From: Rhodocyclales bacterium
GTDB lineage: Bacteria > Pseudomonadota > Gammaproteobacteria > Burkholderiales > Rhodocyclaceae
Reading direction: 5' to 3'
Length of the DNA stretch: 53,735 nt
Assembly (NCBI GenBank): GCA_016235765.1
Contig: JACRIZ010000058.1
Location: 1-53,735 of the forward strand
Shown here: positions 1-7,494 of the stretch, one piece after another
Position numbering within the stretch: the first letter of the stretch is position 1
Layout of the letters: every line of letters starts with the position of its first letter
The notes under the pieces: generated by a model
The model's input: the letters and a program-made list of their open reading frames with translations, nothing else
What the model was told of the DNA's origin: nothing
The model's database searches: none
Program-made: the position numbers and the translations under genes

Positions 1-1
1 C

Positions 2-445
2 ATCGATGTCGATGCGCTGCTGCACAGTCTGGTTGCCGACGAACAGGCGCTGGGGCGGCCGGTGGTGTTGGCCGAAGCCGCGCTTGCGCCGTACGTCGGC
101 CGCGTGAGTGCGCTCAAGCGCGCGCTTGCCAACCTCGTCGACAACGCAGTGAAGTACGGCCAGGCGGCGCGGGTCTCGGTGGACGACCGGCCGGACGTGC
201 TGCGCATCTTCGTCGATGACGATGGCCCCGGCATTGCCGATGCCGATCTGGCGCGCGTCGTCGAGCCCTACGTGCGGCTGGAGACTTCGCGCAGCCGCAC
301 CACGGGGGGCGTCGGTCTCGGCCTTGCCATCGCCCGCGATGCTGCCCGGCTGCACGGCGGCGACCTGCATCTGGAGAACAGAGCCGGGGGCGGATTGCGC
401 GCGGTGCTGAACCTGCCTCGGCGTACCGCCATGGCTGACTTTTGA
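2..445 (+). CDS. Sensor histidine kinase, C-terminal part (5' truncated by window edge)
   Basis: The visible 147 residues are the ATP-binding half of a two-component sensor kinase, which autophosphorylates and passes phosphate to a response regulator. The frame is open to the left edge. The N box (NLVDNAVKYG), G1 box (DDDGPGIAD) and G2 box (GVGLGLAIAR) are intact, so the catalytic domain looks functional. Sensor and dimerisation regions lie outside the window, so the signal is unknown. The last codons and the TGA stop fall inside a copy of the dispersed GGCTGACTTT repeat (420-445), giving the tail RTAMADF. A TauE/SafE exporter gene follows 9 nt later and may be cotranscribed. Confidence 0.93.
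   Translation: MDVDALLHSLVADEQALGRPVVLAEAALAPYVGRVSALKRALANLVDNAVKYGQAARVSVDDRPDVLRIFVDDDGPGIADADLARVVEPYVRLETSRSRTTGGVGLGLAIARDAARLHGGDLHLENRAGGGLRAVLNLPRRTAMADF
420..445 (+). repeat. Dispersed GGCTGACTTT repeat, copy 1
   Basis: The copy begins GGCGTACCGCC and ends with the exact core GGCTGACTTT. It overlaps the last codons and the stop codon of the histidine kinase gene. Confidence 0.85.
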
Positions 446-454
446 GGCGGCATC

Positions 455-1324
455 GTGTTCTTCGAAACCGCCGGCATCACCGTCCCGCTCTGGCTGCCGC
501 TGCTGGTCGGCTTCGTGCTCGCGTTCTTCGGCGCCATGGCCGGAATTTCGGGCGCCTTCCTGCTGCTGCCTTTCCAGATGAGCGTGCTCGGCTACGTGAC
601 GCCGTCGGTGTCGGCGACCAATCTGGTCTTCAACCTGGTCGCGATTCCGAGCGGCGTCTGGCGTTTCGTCCGCGAGGGCCGCATGCACTGGCCGCTGGCC
701 GGCACCATCGCAGTCGGCACCTTGCCCGGCCTGCTGATCGGCTGGTGGCTGCGGGTGTATTGGATACAGGACCCGCGCGGCTTCAAGCTGTTCGTCGGCC
801 TGGTGCTGGCCTACCTGGCGACGCGGCTGCTCAGGGAACCGCGCGCCGGCGGCAAGAGGCCGAAGCCGACTGGACCGCTGGTCGCGAAGGCGTTTACCGC
901 GCGCTCGGCGGCGTTCGAGTTTTCCGGCCAGCGCTTCCGCTTCGATCCGCGCCGTGTGCTGCTGCTCGCCATGGTTGTCGGCGCGATCGGCGGTAGCTAC
1001 GGTGTCGGCGGCGGCGCCATCATCGCGCCCTTCCTGGTTGCGATGTTCGGTCTGCCGGTTCATGCGGTGGCAGGTGCCGCGCTCTTCGCCGCGCTGAGCA
1101 CGTCCGTGTTCGGCGTCGCCATCTATGCCTGGTTGCCGGGGCCGGCGGGCGTGGTTTCGCAACCGGATTGGGCCCTCGGCCTGCTGTTCGGCGCAGGGGG
1201 CGCCATCGGCATGTACTTCGGCGCGCGGGCGCAGAAGCATGTGCCGCAGCGCGCGCTGAAGAGGGGGCTGGCGCTGGTGATGATCGGGCTTGCCGCTGGC
1301 TATGCCATTCAGTTCTTCGGCTGA
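455..1324 (+). CDS. TauE/SafE family sulfite/anion exporter (DUF81)
   Basis: A 289-residue polytopic membrane protein of the TauE/SafE family, whose members export sulfite, sulfoacetate or related anions across the inner membrane. It shows the family's two-half layout: an early hydrophobic repeat around GAMAGISGAFLLLP and a matching one near GAIGGSYGVGGGAIIAPFLV, with further membrane segments to the C-terminus. A GTG start at 455 is chosen because GAGG lies upstream at a workable distance; an in-frame ATG there is lacking. It follows the histidine kinase directly. The substrate cannot be read from the sequence. Confidence 0.88.
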   Translation: MFFETAGITVPLWLPLLVGFVLAFFGAMAGISGAFLLLPFQMSVLGYVTPSVSATNLVFNLVAIPSGVWRFVREGRMHWPLAGTIAVGTLPGLLIGWWLRVYWIQDPRGFKLFVGLVLAYLATRLLREPRAGGKRPKPTGPLVAKAFTARSAAFEFSGQRFRFDPRRVLLLAMVVGAIGGSYGVGGGAIIAPFLVAMFGLPVHAVAGAALFAALSTSVFGVAIYAWLPGPAGVVSQPDWALGLLFGAGGAIGMYFGARAQKHVPQRALKRGLALVMIGLAAGYAIQFFG

Positions 1325-1364
1325 CGTAAAATCAATCCAGAGGCCGACCCGGCGCTGCTCGGCA

Positions 1365-2576
1365 CTATTGTCGCGGTGGCGCTGACTTCACCTTTCGGAA
1401 CGCCCGCCAGATCGCCAGGTCGTAGGCGATCTTGAGCACGCCGCAGGCCACCAGCGGCGCCGCGAGCCAGCCGACTGCGAACAGCGCACCGCCGAGCGTC
1501 GGACTGGCCGCCGCGGCGAGGCTGCGTGGCACCGCCGTGAAGCTGGCTGCCGCGGCACGTTCCGCGGGGGTGACGACGGCCATGACGAAGGCAGAGCGCG
1601 TCGGCACGTCCATCTGCGAGAGCAGGCTGCGCAGCAGCAGGAACGCCAGCGCCCATTCCAGACTCGGTGCCAGTGCGGCGAGGATCATGCTGACGTTGGC
1701 AGGGATGTGGGTGAACACCATGGTGTTGAGCAGGCCGATGCGTCGGGCGACCCATGGTGCGGCCAGTTGCGACGCGGCGGTAAGCAGGCCGGCCCAGAAG
1801 AAGAAATGGCCGGCGGCGGCGAGCGAGAGCCCGAAGCGCTCGAACAGCCACAAGGCCAGCAGCGTGTTGAGCACCAGCCCGCCGGCAAAGGCATCGAGCG
1901 AAAACAGCGCGGCCAGCCGGACGACGATGCTGCGCGATGGGCCGAGCGGGGCGGGTGGTGTCGCCTGTTCGTGCGCCTGTGGTTCGGGCAGTCGGCGATA
2001 GAGGAAGAAGATCGCGACGCCCGTTGCGCAGTACAGCATGAACATCGCGCGCAGGGCTTCGAGCGACGCGACGCCGGCCTGCGTCAGGATGTCCGGGACG
2101 GCGGCGGCCAGCGCGCCGATCGCCGCGCACAGGGCGCCGGTGAAGGTATAGCGGGCAAACAGGGCGGTACGCGTCTCATCCCGCGCGGCATCGGCCAGGC
2201 GCGCGTGCTCCAGCGGCAGAAACACGCTGACGTCGCCGGAGCTGGGATTCATGGTGCCGAAGAAGGCGACCAGCAGCAGCGGCAGGAAGTCCGAAAGCCC
2301 TGCCGTGAATGCACCGGTGGCCGCCATCAGGCAGGCGGCGACCAGCAGCAGGCGGCGTTGCGGATGGCGATGTCCCCAGTGGCCGACGGCCAGCGTCATC
2401 AACGCCGAGCCGAGCAGCGTGGCGGTGCTGATCAGACCGACCCCCCACTTGCCGAAGCCCAGCGCCAGCAGATAGGCCGGCAACAGGATGGCGACGTAGC
2501 CGTCGGTGAAGGCCCGCAGGGCGCGGCCGACCAGCAGCAGGCGCGCTTCGGGGGAAACGCCGGCCGGGACGATCAC
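1365..2576 (-). CDS. MFS transporter, last gene of the chromate operon
   Basis: A 403-residue major facilitator superfamily permease with about twelve hydrophobic segments. The open frame extends further upstream, but that part lies over the preceding ChrB-domain gene. A GTG at 2576 overlaps that gene's TGA stop (GTGA), a typical translationally coupled junction, so I start it there; the protein then begins VIVPAGVSPEARLLL. MFS genes often accompany chromate loci, so an efflux role is plausible, but the substrate is not visible. The 3' end is convergent with the TauE/SafE gene, 40 nt apart. Confidence 0.87.
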   Translation of the reverse strand: MIVPAGVSPEARLLLVGRALRAFTDGYVAILLPAYLLALGFGKWGVGLISTATLLGSALMTLAVGHWGHRHPQRRLLLVAACLMAATGAFTAGLSDFLPLLLVAFFGTMNPSSGDVSVFLPLEHARLADAARDETRTALFARYTFTGALCAAIGALAAAVPDILTQAGVASLEALRAMFMLYCATGVAIFFLYRRLPEPQAHEQATPPAPLGPSRSIVVRLAALFSLDAFAGGLVLNTLLALWLFERFGLSLAAAGHFFFWAGLLTAASQLAAPWVARRIGLLNTMVFTHIPANVSMILAALAPSLEWALAFLLLRSLLSQMDVPTRSAFVMAVVTPAERAAAASFTAVPRSLAAAASPTLGGALFAVGWLAAPLVACGVLKIAYDLAIWRAFRKVKSAPPRQ

Positions 2577-3028
2577 TTCAGTCCAAGGAGACGCGCGACC
2601 TTCTTCAGTGGGGTATCTGCGCACCAGGCGTAGAGCGCGTCGTAGATCACCATGCCGTGCCGGAGCATCTCGTGGTCGTCGGCAAAGTTGAGCGACAGCC
2701 CTTTCGAGATGGCCAGCAGGCCGGCGGCTTCTTTCGCCAGTTGCGGCGCGCCGCAGTCGGCGCCGCGGACGATCAGCGCCAGCCCGTCGAGCGCGGCATC
2801 GCGCAGTTGGTATTTGGCGATGAAGGCGTCGAAACTGCACCGGTCGCCGTGGTGGCCGAGTTCGACGCCGGGCACGTCGTAGGGAATGGCGCCCGTCTCG
2901 GAGGCGACCTTCATCACCTCGCCGCCGGGGACGTAGAGGAACTCCGGGGCCTCATCGACGAAGCGCGCCACCAGCCAGGGGCAGGCGATGCGGTCGATCT
3001 TCGGGCGTTCGCGGGTGACCCATTTCAT
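2573..3028 (-). CDS. ChrB C-terminal-domain protein (chromate resistance)
   Basis: A 151-residue protein matching only the C-terminal part of ChrB. It opens with the characteristic KIDRIACPWLVARFVD segment, which corresponds to VDRMASAWLIRRFID in the full-length ChrB encoded two genes upstream. It lacks the N-terminal half of ChrB. It sits 6 nt after chrA and overlaps the MFS start by 4 bp, so it is clearly part of the operon. In related loci the ChrB domain is linked to chromate sensing or resistance; the separate role of this short paralogue is unknown. Confidence 0.9.
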   Translation of the reverse strand: MKWVTRERPKIDRIACPWLVARFVDEAPEFLYVPGGEVMKVASETGAIPYDVPGVELGHHGDRCSFDAFIAKYQLRDAALDGLALIVRGADCGAPQLAKEAAGLLAISKGLSLNFADDHEMLRHGMVIYDALYAWCADTPLKKVARLLGLK

Positions 3029-3034
3029 GTTTGC

Positions 3035-4324
3035 TTACCTCACGAACGACAGCGCCAGCCCCAGCAGCGCGCAGGCGCCGATGACCTTCATGATGTCGGC
3101 CTTGTACTTCCACAGCGCGACAAAGGCGGCGATGGCGACGACCACGGGCAGCCATTCGAACGGCCCGGTGAACGGCGCCGCTTCGGTCGCCTGCGGCCAG
3201 AAGGTATGCCAGGCGAAAAACACCGCCAGGTTCATGATCACGCCGACGACGGCCGCAGTGATGGCGGTGAGCGGCGCGGTGAATTTCAGTTCGCCGCGCG
3301 TCGCCTCCACCAGCGGCCCGCCGGCGAGGATCAGCAGGAAACTGGGCAGGAAGGTGAAGAAGGTGGCGACCGTGGCGCCGGCCAGGCCTGCGCCCATGTA
3401 GCCGACCCAGGTGACGATCATGATCAGCGGGCCGGGCGTGGTTTCGCCGAGCGCCAGGCCGTCGATCATCTGCGGACCGGTGAGCCAGCCGTAGTGTTCG
3501 ACCGCGCCCTGGTAGACGTAGGGCAGCACGGCGTAGGCGCCGCCGATGGTGAGGAAGGCCGCGCCAGTGAAGAACTCGCCCATGTCGAACAGCGTCTGCG
3601 TGCCGGCCAGCAGCGCGATCGCTGCCGCCCAGATGGCGACGAAGATCGCGGTGGTGACGACCAGTTTGCCCCACGAGAATTTGGCGTGCGCGGGCGGCGG
3701 CGTGTCGTCGTCGATCAGCGCGGGGCCGTAGGCCTTGTTCGATGCGCCGTGGCCGCCGCCGCTCTTGAACTTCGCCGGTGCGAACTTGCCGCCGATGGCA
3801 CCGAGAATGCCAGCCGCCAGCACGATCCACGGGAAGTCGATCTTCAGGAAGAAGATGCCGATGAAGGCCAGCGCGGCGATCACGGCGAGCACCTCGTTCT
3901 TGATCGCTTTCGAGCCGATGCGCCAAGCGGCGAACAGCACCACGGCCAGCACGGCCGGCTTGATGCCGTAGAAGATGCCTTGCACCAGCGGCACGTCGCC
4001 GAAGGCGAGATAGACCGCGGCGAGCGCCGAGAGCAGCACGAAGGCCGGCAGGAAGAACAGCACGCCGGCAACGATGGCGCCGATCGTGCCGTGCAGCAGC
4101 CAGGCGATGTAGATGGCGAGCTGGATGGCCTCCGGACCCGGCAGCAGCATGCAGTAGTTGAGCGCATGCAGGAAGCGGTGCTCGGAAATCCAGCGGCGCT
4201 TCTCGACCAACTCCTGGTGCATCATCGAAATCTGTCCGGCCGGACCGCCGAAGCTGATGAAGCCGAGTTTCAGCCAGTACTTGAAGGCTTCGCCGAGGGT
4301 GGGCGCTTCGGGCCGTTCATTCAT
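3035..4324 (-). CDS. chrA: Chromate efflux transporter ChrA
   Basis: A 429-residue inner-membrane protein of the CHR family, which exports chromate and lowers its cytoplasmic level. Two homologous CHR halves are visible, roughly residues 12-190 and 230-425. The first holds FISFGGPAGQISMMHQE and LPGPEAIQLA; the second holds ALGETTPGPLIM, the usual repeat of these motifs. The length fits the long-chain CHR type. The ATG at 4324 overlaps the 3' end of chrB by 8 bp, implying coupled translation. Expression is probably driven by the palindromic promoter in front of chrB. Confidence 0.95.
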   Translation of the reverse strand: MNERPEAPTLGEAFKYWLKLGFISFGGPAGQISMMHQELVEKRRWISEHRFLHALNYCMLLPGPEAIQLAIYIAWLLHGTIGAIVAGVLFFLPAFVLLSALAAVYLAFGDVPLVQGIFYGIKPAVLAVVLFAAWRIGSKAIKNEVLAVIAALAFIGIFFLKIDFPWIVLAAGILGAIGGKFAPAKFKSGGGHGASNKAYGPALIDDDTPPPAHAKFSWGKLVVTTAIFVAIWAAAIALLAGTQTLFDMGEFFTGAAFLTIGGAYAVLPYVYQGAVEHYGWLTGPQMIDGLALGETTPGPLIMIVTWVGYMGAGLAGATVATFFTFLPSFLLILAGGPLVEATRGELKFTAPLTAITAAVVGVIMNLAVFFAWHTFWPQATEAAPFTGPFEWLPVVVAIAAFVALWKYKADIMKVIGACALLGLALSFVR

Positions 4325-5060
4325 CGCCGCTCTCCTTGCGGTAGGCGTGGTAAAGGCCGTCGAAAACGCGGCTCGCCTCGGCCAGCAGTATGTCGTCGTC
4401 GCTTGCCGCAGCGCGCAGGCCGGTCAGCACCGCTTCGATGCCCGCCGCCTCGGCGACCGCTTCGCCGCCGACATCGAGGTAGTGGACGATGGTCGCTATG
4501 CGCGCGATGGCGGGGTCGGCGTCGAGGCCGAAGGTCGCGGCCAGCACTTCGAAGCTCACGCGGCTGCCGACGTGCGTGAACGTGGCACCGTCGAAGTCAA
4601 AACCGAGCGCGCCTTTCGGGCACTTCTTCGGATTGTCGAGCCAGAGGAACTTCGCCTTGCGATCGATGAAACGGCGGATCAGCCAGGCGCTGGCCATGCG
4701 GTCTACCCAGAGGTGCTTGCGCGTCGCCCAGGTGCGGCCGGAAAAGTCAGCCGCGGCGAGACGCCGGATTTCGGCGGTGCCGGCCCGCGGTTCGCCGTCG
4801 CGGTCGAACAGGGCGGCGAAGCGTGTCGTCTGCTCGTTCTCCGTGACCACCGTCAGTATCTCGGCGCTGCCACCGGCGGCGACGACGTTTTCAGCCAGTC
4901 GCGCCAGCACTCTCGCGCCCGAGGCCGGCAGCAGCCAGGCACCGTCGCGCAAGGCCGCGCAGCCCGCCGCCTTGGCGCCGCGCCACAGACGCATGCGCGC
5001 CGCGGCCGGTTTGGTCGGTAGCGTGGCGATCAGCAGCAGCCAGTTGCTTTTGGTTGTCAT
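4317..5060 (-). CDS. chrB: Chromate resistance protein/regulator ChrB
   Basis: A 247-residue ChrB homologue. In studied loci ChrB acts as a chromate-responsive regulator of the chr operon. The N-terminal part ([21 protein letters not shown]) is the usual ChrB opening, and the C-terminal domain carries the GRTWATRKHLWVDRMASAW stretch. I choose the ATG at 5060 because it matches the family start and because a palindrome and promoter occupy the sequence just upstream. A more distal ATG at 5087 would lie inside that operator. A repeat copy (4740-4765) encodes RRLAAADFSG in frame. First gene of chrB-chrA-chrB'-MFS. Confidence 0.9.
   Translation of the reverse strand: MTTKSNWLLLIATLPTKPAAARMRLWRGAKAAGCAALRDGAWLLPASGARVLARLAENVVAAGGSAEILTVVTENEQTTRFAALFDRDGEPRAGTAEIRRLAAADFSGRTWATRKHLWVDRMASAWLIRRFIDRKAKFLWLDNPKKCPKGALGFDFDGATFTHVGSRVSFEVLAATFGLDADPAIARIATIVHYLDVGGEAVAEAAGIEAVLTGLRAAASDDDILLAEASRVFDGLYHAYRKESGDE
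4740..4765 (-). repeat. Dispersed GGCTGACTTT repeat, copy 2
   Basis: An exact core on the minus strand, within chrB and in its sense orientation. It is nearly identical to copy 14 in waaF, and both encode L-A-A-A-D-F. Confidence 0.85.
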
Positions 5061-5094
5061 GTAACAGATGATACATTCATGTCTCATCTGTTAC
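5061..5094 (-). promoter_or_regulatory. Palindromic operator in front of chrB
   Basis: GTAACAGATGA (5061-5071) and TCATCTGTTAC (5084-5094) form a perfect 11-bp inverted repeat. The 12-nt spacer adds four further pairs (ACAT/ATGT), giving a near-complete 34-bp palindrome. It touches the chrB start codon and covers the promoter, as expected for a repressor or regulator site. ChrB itself is the obvious candidate ligand-responsive binder, but that is inference. Confidence 0.8.
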
Positions 5095-5096
5095 AA
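5068..5096 (-). promoter_or_regulatory. Sigma70-type promoter of the chr operon
   Basis: On the minus strand TTGTAA (5096-5091) and TATCAT (5073-5068) are 17 nt apart. The -10 box ends 7 nt before the chrB ATG at 5060, so the transcript would begin at or next to the start codon. It lies inside the palindrome. Confidence 0.7.
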
Positions 5097-5105
5097 GCGC
5101 GGAAT

Positions 5106-6314
5106 TCAGGCGGCGGCGGGGGTCGGCGCCATGCGCGCCTCGCGGATCGGCAGGTTGAGGATGGCGGCGGCGGCGGCGAGTGCGGCGTCGGCATACCACA
5201 TCCACGAGTAGTCGCCGCCCTGGGCGAAGGCGACGCCGCCGAGCCAGGCGCCGAAGAAGCCCCCAATCTGGTGGGTGAACAGCACGAGGCCGAACAGCGT
5301 GGCCAGATAGCGGGTGCCGTACAGCTTGCCGACCAGGCGTGCGGTCGGCGGCACGGTGGCCAGCCAAGTGAAGCCGAGCGCGGCGGCGAAGACGTAGAAG
5401 GTGAGGTCGGTGCGCGGCATGGCCAGGTAGATCAGCACCATAACGGCGCGGGACGCGTACATCCAGAACAGCACGAGCTTGCTGCGATAGCGGCCGACCC
5501 AGATGCCGGCCATGATGCTGCCGACGATATTGGCCAGGCCGATGATCGCCAGCGACCAACTGGCCACCGTCGGCGGCAGGCCGCACAGGTTGACCTCGCC
5601 GGGCAGGTGGGTGACGAGGAAGGCGATATGGAAGCCGCAGGTGAAGAAGCCGGCGTGCAGCAGCAGGTAGCTGTCGTCCTTGAAGGCGTCGGCAATGGCG
5701 CCCTTGAGGCCGCCGGGTGGCGTCGCGGCATGCAGATGGGGCGTGCTGCCATGACTGACTTTGCCGATCAGCGGCAGTGCGGCGAGCGCCGCGACGGCGA
5801 GCGACCAGAAGGCGCCTGCCCAGCCGAAGGCGGCGATCAACCGCTGCACGATGGGGGCGAAGACGAATTGTCCGAAGGAACCGCCGGCATTGATGAAGCC
5901 CGAGGCGAGGCCCTGGCGATGGGCCGGCAACTGCTGAGCGACCGCGCCGAACAGCACCGAGAAGCTGCCGATGCCGGAGCCGACCGCGCTCAGGATGCCG
6001 ATCGAGAGCACCAGCCCGAACTGGCCGGGCAGCAGCGGCGCCAGCGCGCAGCCAGCGGCGAGGATGACGATGCCGGCCGCCAGCACGCGGCCGGTACCCC
6101 AGCGGTCGGCCACCGCACCGGCGACCGGCTGGATCGCGCCCCACATCAGTTGCGCGATGGCCAGCGCGAAGCTGATGCCGGCGATGCCCAGTCCGGTGGT
6201 CGAATCAATCGGCGCGACGAACAAGCCCATGGACTGGCGGATGCCCATGGTGATCAGCATGATGGCGGCCGCCGCGAGCGCAAGCGGCCAGAAGCGTTCC
6301 TGATGTTCGGCCAT
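5106..6314 (-). CDS. MFS transporter
   Basis: A 402-residue major facilitator permease. It has an N-terminal segment RFWPLALAAAAIMLITMGIR and the loop motif GAVADRWGTGRVLAAG, which is the conserved A motif between helices 2 and 3. About twelve membrane segments are apparent. It resembles the oxalate/formate or monocarboxylate-like MFS groups, but the substrate is uncertain. It lies 45 nt upstream of chrB on the same strand, though the chr promoter separates them. A repeat copy at 5740-5765 reads through in frame as KVSHGSTP. The start at 6314 is the first ATG before the MFS core. Confidence 0.88.
   Translation of the reverse strand: MAEHQERFWPLALAAAAIMLITMGIRQSMGLFVAPIDSTTGLGIAGISFALAIAQLMWGAIQPVAGAVADRWGTGRVLAAGIVILAAGCALAPLLPGQFGLVLSIGILSAVGSGIGSFSVLFGAVAQQLPAHRQGLASGFINAGGSFGQFVFAPIVQRLIAAFGWAGAFWSLAVAALAALPLIGKVSHGSTPHLHAATPPGGLKGAIADAFKDDSYLLLHAGFFTCGFHIAFLVTHLPGEVNLCGLPPTVASWSLAIIGLANIVGSIMAGIWVGRYRSKLVLFWMYASRAVMVLIYLAMPRTDLTFYVFAAALGFTWLATVPPTARLVGKLYGTRYLATLFGLVLFTHQIGGFFGAWLGGVAFAQGGDYSWMWYADAALAAAAAILNLPIREARMAPTPAAA
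5740..5765 (+). repeat. Dispersed GGCTGACTTT repeat, copy 3
   Basis: The core reads GACTGACTTT, one mismatch. It lies antisense within the MFS gene, whose product reads KVSHGSTP here. Confidence 0.7.
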
Positions 6315-6371
6315 GCCGAACCCTAACCGATAGGCGCGCGCGCGACAACCACTGGCAACATGAGGGCAAGC

Positions 6372-6396
6372 CGCGCACCGCCGCGGCCGACTTTCC
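6372..6396 (+). repeat. Dispersed GGCTGACTTT repeat, copy 4
   Basis: The core reads GGCCGACTTT, one mismatch, preceded by GCGCACCGCCGC. It abuts the stop codon of the GGDEF gene, between that gene and the MFS gene. Confidence 0.65.
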
Positions 6397-7494
6397 TCAG
6401 TGCCGGTGGAAGCTGTTCTTGCCCGCGCCCTTGGCCAGATAGAGCGCCTGGTCGGCGTGGCCGAGCAGCGCGTCGGGCGTCGCGTCGTCGTCGGGGAAAA
6501 GGGTGTAGCCGATCGATACCGTGACGTCGCTGATCAGGTGGCCGTCGACCGCATAGGGCGATGCCATGGCCTGCAACAGGCGGTCGAAGACTTCTTCGCA
6601 CTCCTTGACGCCCGCCACGTCGAGCAGGATCAGCGCGAACTCGTCACCGCCCAGCCGGCCGACGGTGTCGCTCGCGCGCACCACGCGGTTGAGCCGCTGG
6701 GCCGTTTCCTTCAGGACCAGGTCGCCGGCGCGGTGGCCATAGCGGTCATTGACGTCCTTGAAGCCGTCGAGATCCAGATAGCAGACGGCGATCTGCCAGC
6801 CGCCGCGCCGCGCGGCGGCAAGGGCCTGGCGCAGCCGGTCGGAGACCAGCAGGCGGTTGGGCAGGCCGGTCAGCGGATCGTGTTCCGCCAGGCGGCGCAA
6901 CTGGTTGGCCTCGCGCGTCGCATCGGTGACGTCGTGGAATTCCTTGAGCAGCAGCTTGCGGCTCTCGACTTCGATCAGCCGTCCGGAGACCACGAGGTGG
7001 GCGGTACTGCCGTCGGAACGCCGAACGTCGAGCGGGAAGCCGGCGACGGTACCGCCGCCGTGGTTGAGCGCCGCGAGGAAGCGGCCGCGATCCTCGCTGT
7101 GTGCCCAGATGCCGAGATCGTCCGGGCCGGTGCGCCGTCCCGCCAGATCCTCTGGCTGGGCGCCGAAGAACTCCGCGAAGCTGCGGCTGGCACCGAGCAG
7201 GGTTTCGTCGCCCGGCGTCGTGATGGCCAGCGGATTCGGCATCAGGTCGAAGATGGCGCGCAGTTCGGCGCGCGATTCGCGCAGGGCGCGATTGGATTCC
7301 TCGAGCTGGCCGAGCGCAATCTTCAGCGCATGGGTGCGGTTGCGCACCTGGTCCTCGAGCAGCACCGTGGTGCGAAAGATGCCGAATTCGCTGCGGCCCG
7401 GTTCATCGCTCGCCTCGGCGCGGTCGATCAGCGCAGCGATGATCTTCTCCAGGCGCGCGATCTCGCCGCGCAGTTCGGCTTCGTTTCCGGTCAT
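6397..7494 (-). CDS. PAS-GGDEF diguanylate cyclase
   Basis: A 365-residue soluble protein predicted to make c-di-GMP. Residues 1-90 are helical with a probable coiled coil, about 95-200 form a PAS sensory domain (LRAIFDLMPNPLAITTPGDE), and 205-365 form the GGDEF domain. The active site RLGGDEFALILLD is intact, and RASD five residues before it fits the product-binding I-site. The ATG at 7494 overlaps the TGA of the upstream FIST gene (ATGA), so the two are translationally coupled. The pairing suggests that the FIST protein senses a ligand and the cyclase converts this into a c-di-GMP output. Confidence 0.93.
   Translation of the reverse strand: MTGNEAELRGEIARLEKIIAALIDRAEASDEPGRSEFGIFRTTVLLEDQVRNRTHALKIALGQLEESNRALRESRAELRAIFDLMPNPLAITTPGDETLLGASRSFAEFFGAQPEDLAGRRTGPDDLGIWAHSEDRGRFLAALNHGGGTVAGFPLDVRRSDGSTAHLVVSGRLIEVESRKLLLKEFHDVTDATREANQLRRLAEHDPLTGLPNRLLVSDRLRQALAAARRGGWQIAVCYLDLDGFKDVNDRYGHRAGDLVLKETAQRLNRVVRASDTVGRLGGDEFALILLDVAGVKECEEVFDRLLQAMASPYAVDGHLISDVTVSIGYTLFPDDDATPDALLGHADQALYLAKGAGKNSFHRH

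Noticed and set aside
1372-1397. Possible further copy of the GGCTGACTTT repeat near the end of the first MFS gene
   Set aside because: Only GCTGACTT matches; the left half does not align, so it is not counted.
2657-4579. A 640-codon open frame on the plus strand opposite chrA and its neighbours
   Set aside because: It is antisense to well-supported chr genes, has low-complexity Asp/Gly/Gln/His-rich composition and no recognisable domain. It is a shadow caused by high GC.
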